Below are positions 6,625 to 7,102 of a stretch of DNA of 7,102 bases, piece by piece (within the stretch, counting starts at the first letter, position 1; each line of letters starts with the position of its first letter). This DNA is from an uncultured Ignavibacteriales bacterium (GTDB lineage Bacteria > Bacteroidota > Ignavibacteria > Ignavibacteriales > Ignavibacteriaceae), in NCBI GenBank assembly GCA_903915485.1, contig CAIWTC010000389.1, positions 1 through 7,102 on the forward strand. Reading direction: 5' to 3'. Both the position numbers and the translations under genes were made by a program. The notes beneath the pieces were generated by a model. The model did no database searches. It was not told the origin of the DNA and saw only the letters and a list, made by a program, of their open reading frames with translations.

Positions 6625-6822
6625 CTACTTAATGTGATTTGACATAAGTATCATTATTCCAAAATATGAGCCTAATACAACTATTGCGCTCACAGATAAA
6701 AGAATTCCTTTTCGTTTTAGAAATGAAATCTCTTCCCGTTCTATTTCTTTATCTTTTCTACGCGAATGAATATAATCGCCTTGCGAGATATCCCATCCGC
6801 GGATTGTTGACTTATTGTTCAT
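6625..6822 (-). CDS. 65-aa single-helix membrane protein (small-protein array, gene 2)
   Basis: This small protein has a hydrophilic N-terminus (MNNKSTIRGWDISQGDYIHS), a strongly charged stretch RRKDKEIEREE at 21-31, and one membrane helix at about 40-60 (ILLSVSAIVVLGSYF onward). It ends SNHIK. The positive charges before the helix predict N-terminus inside. The ATG at 6820-6822 has only a loose AGAG-type RBS. It overlaps the TGA of a 9-codon upstream ORF (6819-6848) in an ATGA arrangement, so translational coupling is possible. Copy 2 of the structured RNA element ends 83 nt upstream, and copy 1 begins 14 nt after its stop. The helix region loosely resembles the neighbouring truncated gene (charged K-rich approach, then I/S/V/L-rich helix), suggesting possible paralogy. 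The function is unknown. Confidence 0.7.
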   Translation of the reverse strand: MNNKSTIRGWDISQGDYIHSRRKDKEIEREEISFLKRKGILLSVSAIVVLGSYFGIMILMSNHIK

Positions 6823-6848
6823 CTTGCACTCTTTTCTATTCTTAACAT
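6819..6848 (-). CDS. possible 9-codon leader ORF coupled to the 65-aa gene
   Basis: This is a mini-ORF, MLRIEKSAR then TGA, whose stop overlaps the ATG of the 65-aa gene (ATGA). An AAAGGAAA purine run lies 8-10 bases upstream of its ATG and is a better SD than the one directly before the main gene. It could be a leader peptide that delivers ribosomes to the main start. Short ORFs occur by chance, so support is modest. Confidence 0.3.
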   Translation of the reverse strand: MLRIEKSAR

Positions 6849-6862
6849 TTGATTAATTTCCT

Positions 6863-6876
6863 TTCCCTTTAGGGAA
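6863..6876 (-). promoter_or_regulatory. small hairpin next to the leader-ORF ribosome-binding site
   Basis: TTCCC (6863-6867) and GGGAA (6872-6876) form a 5-bp stem with a 4-nt loop. On the minus strand it abuts the AAAGGAAA purine run that precedes the 9-codon leader ORF. It could modulate ribosome access, or pair alternatively with the pyrimidine-rich parts of the 57-nt element just upstream. Confidence 0.35.
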
Positions 6877-6905
6877 TTAAGTTTAAACCGAACACTGTAA
6901 AAGTT

Positions 6906-6962
6906 ACGATAGCGTTCTCCCTTAACGGAGAACACTACCGCGTCTTGGCTTTTATGGGCAAA
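6906..6962 (-). promoter_or_regulatory. 57-nt structured leader RNA element, copy 2
   Basis: On the minus strand it carries the same 18-nt block TTTGCCCATAAAAGCCAA and the same CGCGGTAGT as copy 1. The hairpin pairs 6906-6920 with 6927-6941 (15 bp, 6-nt loop). Relative to copy 1, two base pairs are exchanged completely (6914/6933 and 6919/6928) and four change on one side while keeping a Watson-Crick or G-U pair; no difference breaks the stem. It begins 3 nt after the stop of the truncated gene and ends 83 nt before the 65-aa gene. The sequence after the hairpin (AACTTTTACAG) is less terminator-like than in copy 1. Confidence 0.75.
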
Positions 6963-6965
6963 CCC

Positions 6966-7102
6966 TTAAAATCGAGTTATCAGTTCAAGAACCATTATAA
7001 CCATCAGCAATCCTGAAATAGAAAACGCTATAACGATTTTCTTTTCAAGGTCTTTTTTATGGCCTTTTGCATTCTTGAACTTGCTTTCATAATCAGTATC
7101 TT
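6966..7102 (-). CDS. partial small membrane protein (small-protein array, gene 3, 5' end off window)
   Basis: An open frame enters from the right edge and runs 44 codons to a TAA at 6966-6968. The visible part is a charged, lysine-rich stretch (YESKFKNAKGHKKDLEKK) followed by a hydrophobic helix of about 19 residues (IVIAFSISGLLMVIMVLEL) and a short ITRF tail. No start codon lies in the visible hydrophilic part, so the beginning is outside the window. The layout matches the two small genes downstream (charged N-terminus, one helix, short tail). A 57-nt structured RNA element starts 3 nt after its stop. The function is unknown. Confidence 0.6.
   Translation of the reverse strand, partial: DTDYESKFKNAKGHKKDLEKKIVIAFSISGLLMVIMVLELITRF

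Noticed and set aside
6554..6962. Integron attC sites (hairpin repeats between small same-strand ORFs)
   Set aside because: No GTTRRRY/RYYYAAC core pair brackets the elements. The hairpin is nearly perfect rather than having extrahelical bases, and the invariant 18-nt block is outside the stem. No integrase is visible.

Overview
The window looks like chromosomal DNA from an AT-rich, probably anaerobic or facultative bacterium. No rRNA, tRNA, phage, IS or CRISPR sequence is visible. Few genes have a strong Shine-Dalgarno (SD) sequence. The PAS-rich soluble kinase with HisKA and receiver modules resembles those common in the Bacteroidota/Ignavibacteriota (FCB) assemblage. That lineage guess is low-confidence inference.

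Layout. Positions 42-4668 on the minus strand look like one operon, read right to left: a 110-aa membrane protein with a four-cysteine tail (4336-4668), a 901-aa hybrid PAS sensor-kinase-like protein (1616-4321), and a 517-aa FAD-dependent dehydrogenase of the COG2509 type (42-1595). The gaps are 14 and 20 nt. A possible 48-aa ORF (4709-4855) lies ahead of them. The roughly 290-bp spacer at 4669-4962 is the divergent control region. To its right, on the plus strand, is a full-length UPF0210/DUF711 'PFL family' protein (4963-6324) with a GTG start behind a GGAG ribosome-binding site.

From 6330 to the right edge the minus strand carries a compact array of tiny proteins. Each has a charged cytoplasmic-looking N-terminus and a single C-terminal membrane helix: 47 aa (6330-6473), 65 aa (6625-6822) and a 5'-truncated one (6966-7102). 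Between them sit two copies of a 57-nt element (6554-6610 and 6906-6962). On the minus strand each copy reads as an invariant 18-nt single-stranded block followed by a 15-bp hairpin. Every stem difference between the copies preserves pairing, including two double compensatory changes. The plus-strand reading has C-A mismatches where the minus strand has G-U pairs, so the minus strand is the functional RNA strand. Each copy ends 80-83 nt before the next small gene and begins 3-14 nt after the previous one. I do not recognise this RNA as a known class. It is the best candidate here for something undescribed.

The kinase-like protein keeps its histidine and a complete C-terminal receiver, but both glycine-rich ATP-lid motifs are destroyed. 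It may be a pseudokinase or scaffold rather than an active histidine kinase. How it relates to the FAD enzyme and the Cys-rich membrane protein is unknown. A redox-sensing or electron-transfer unit is plausible inference only.
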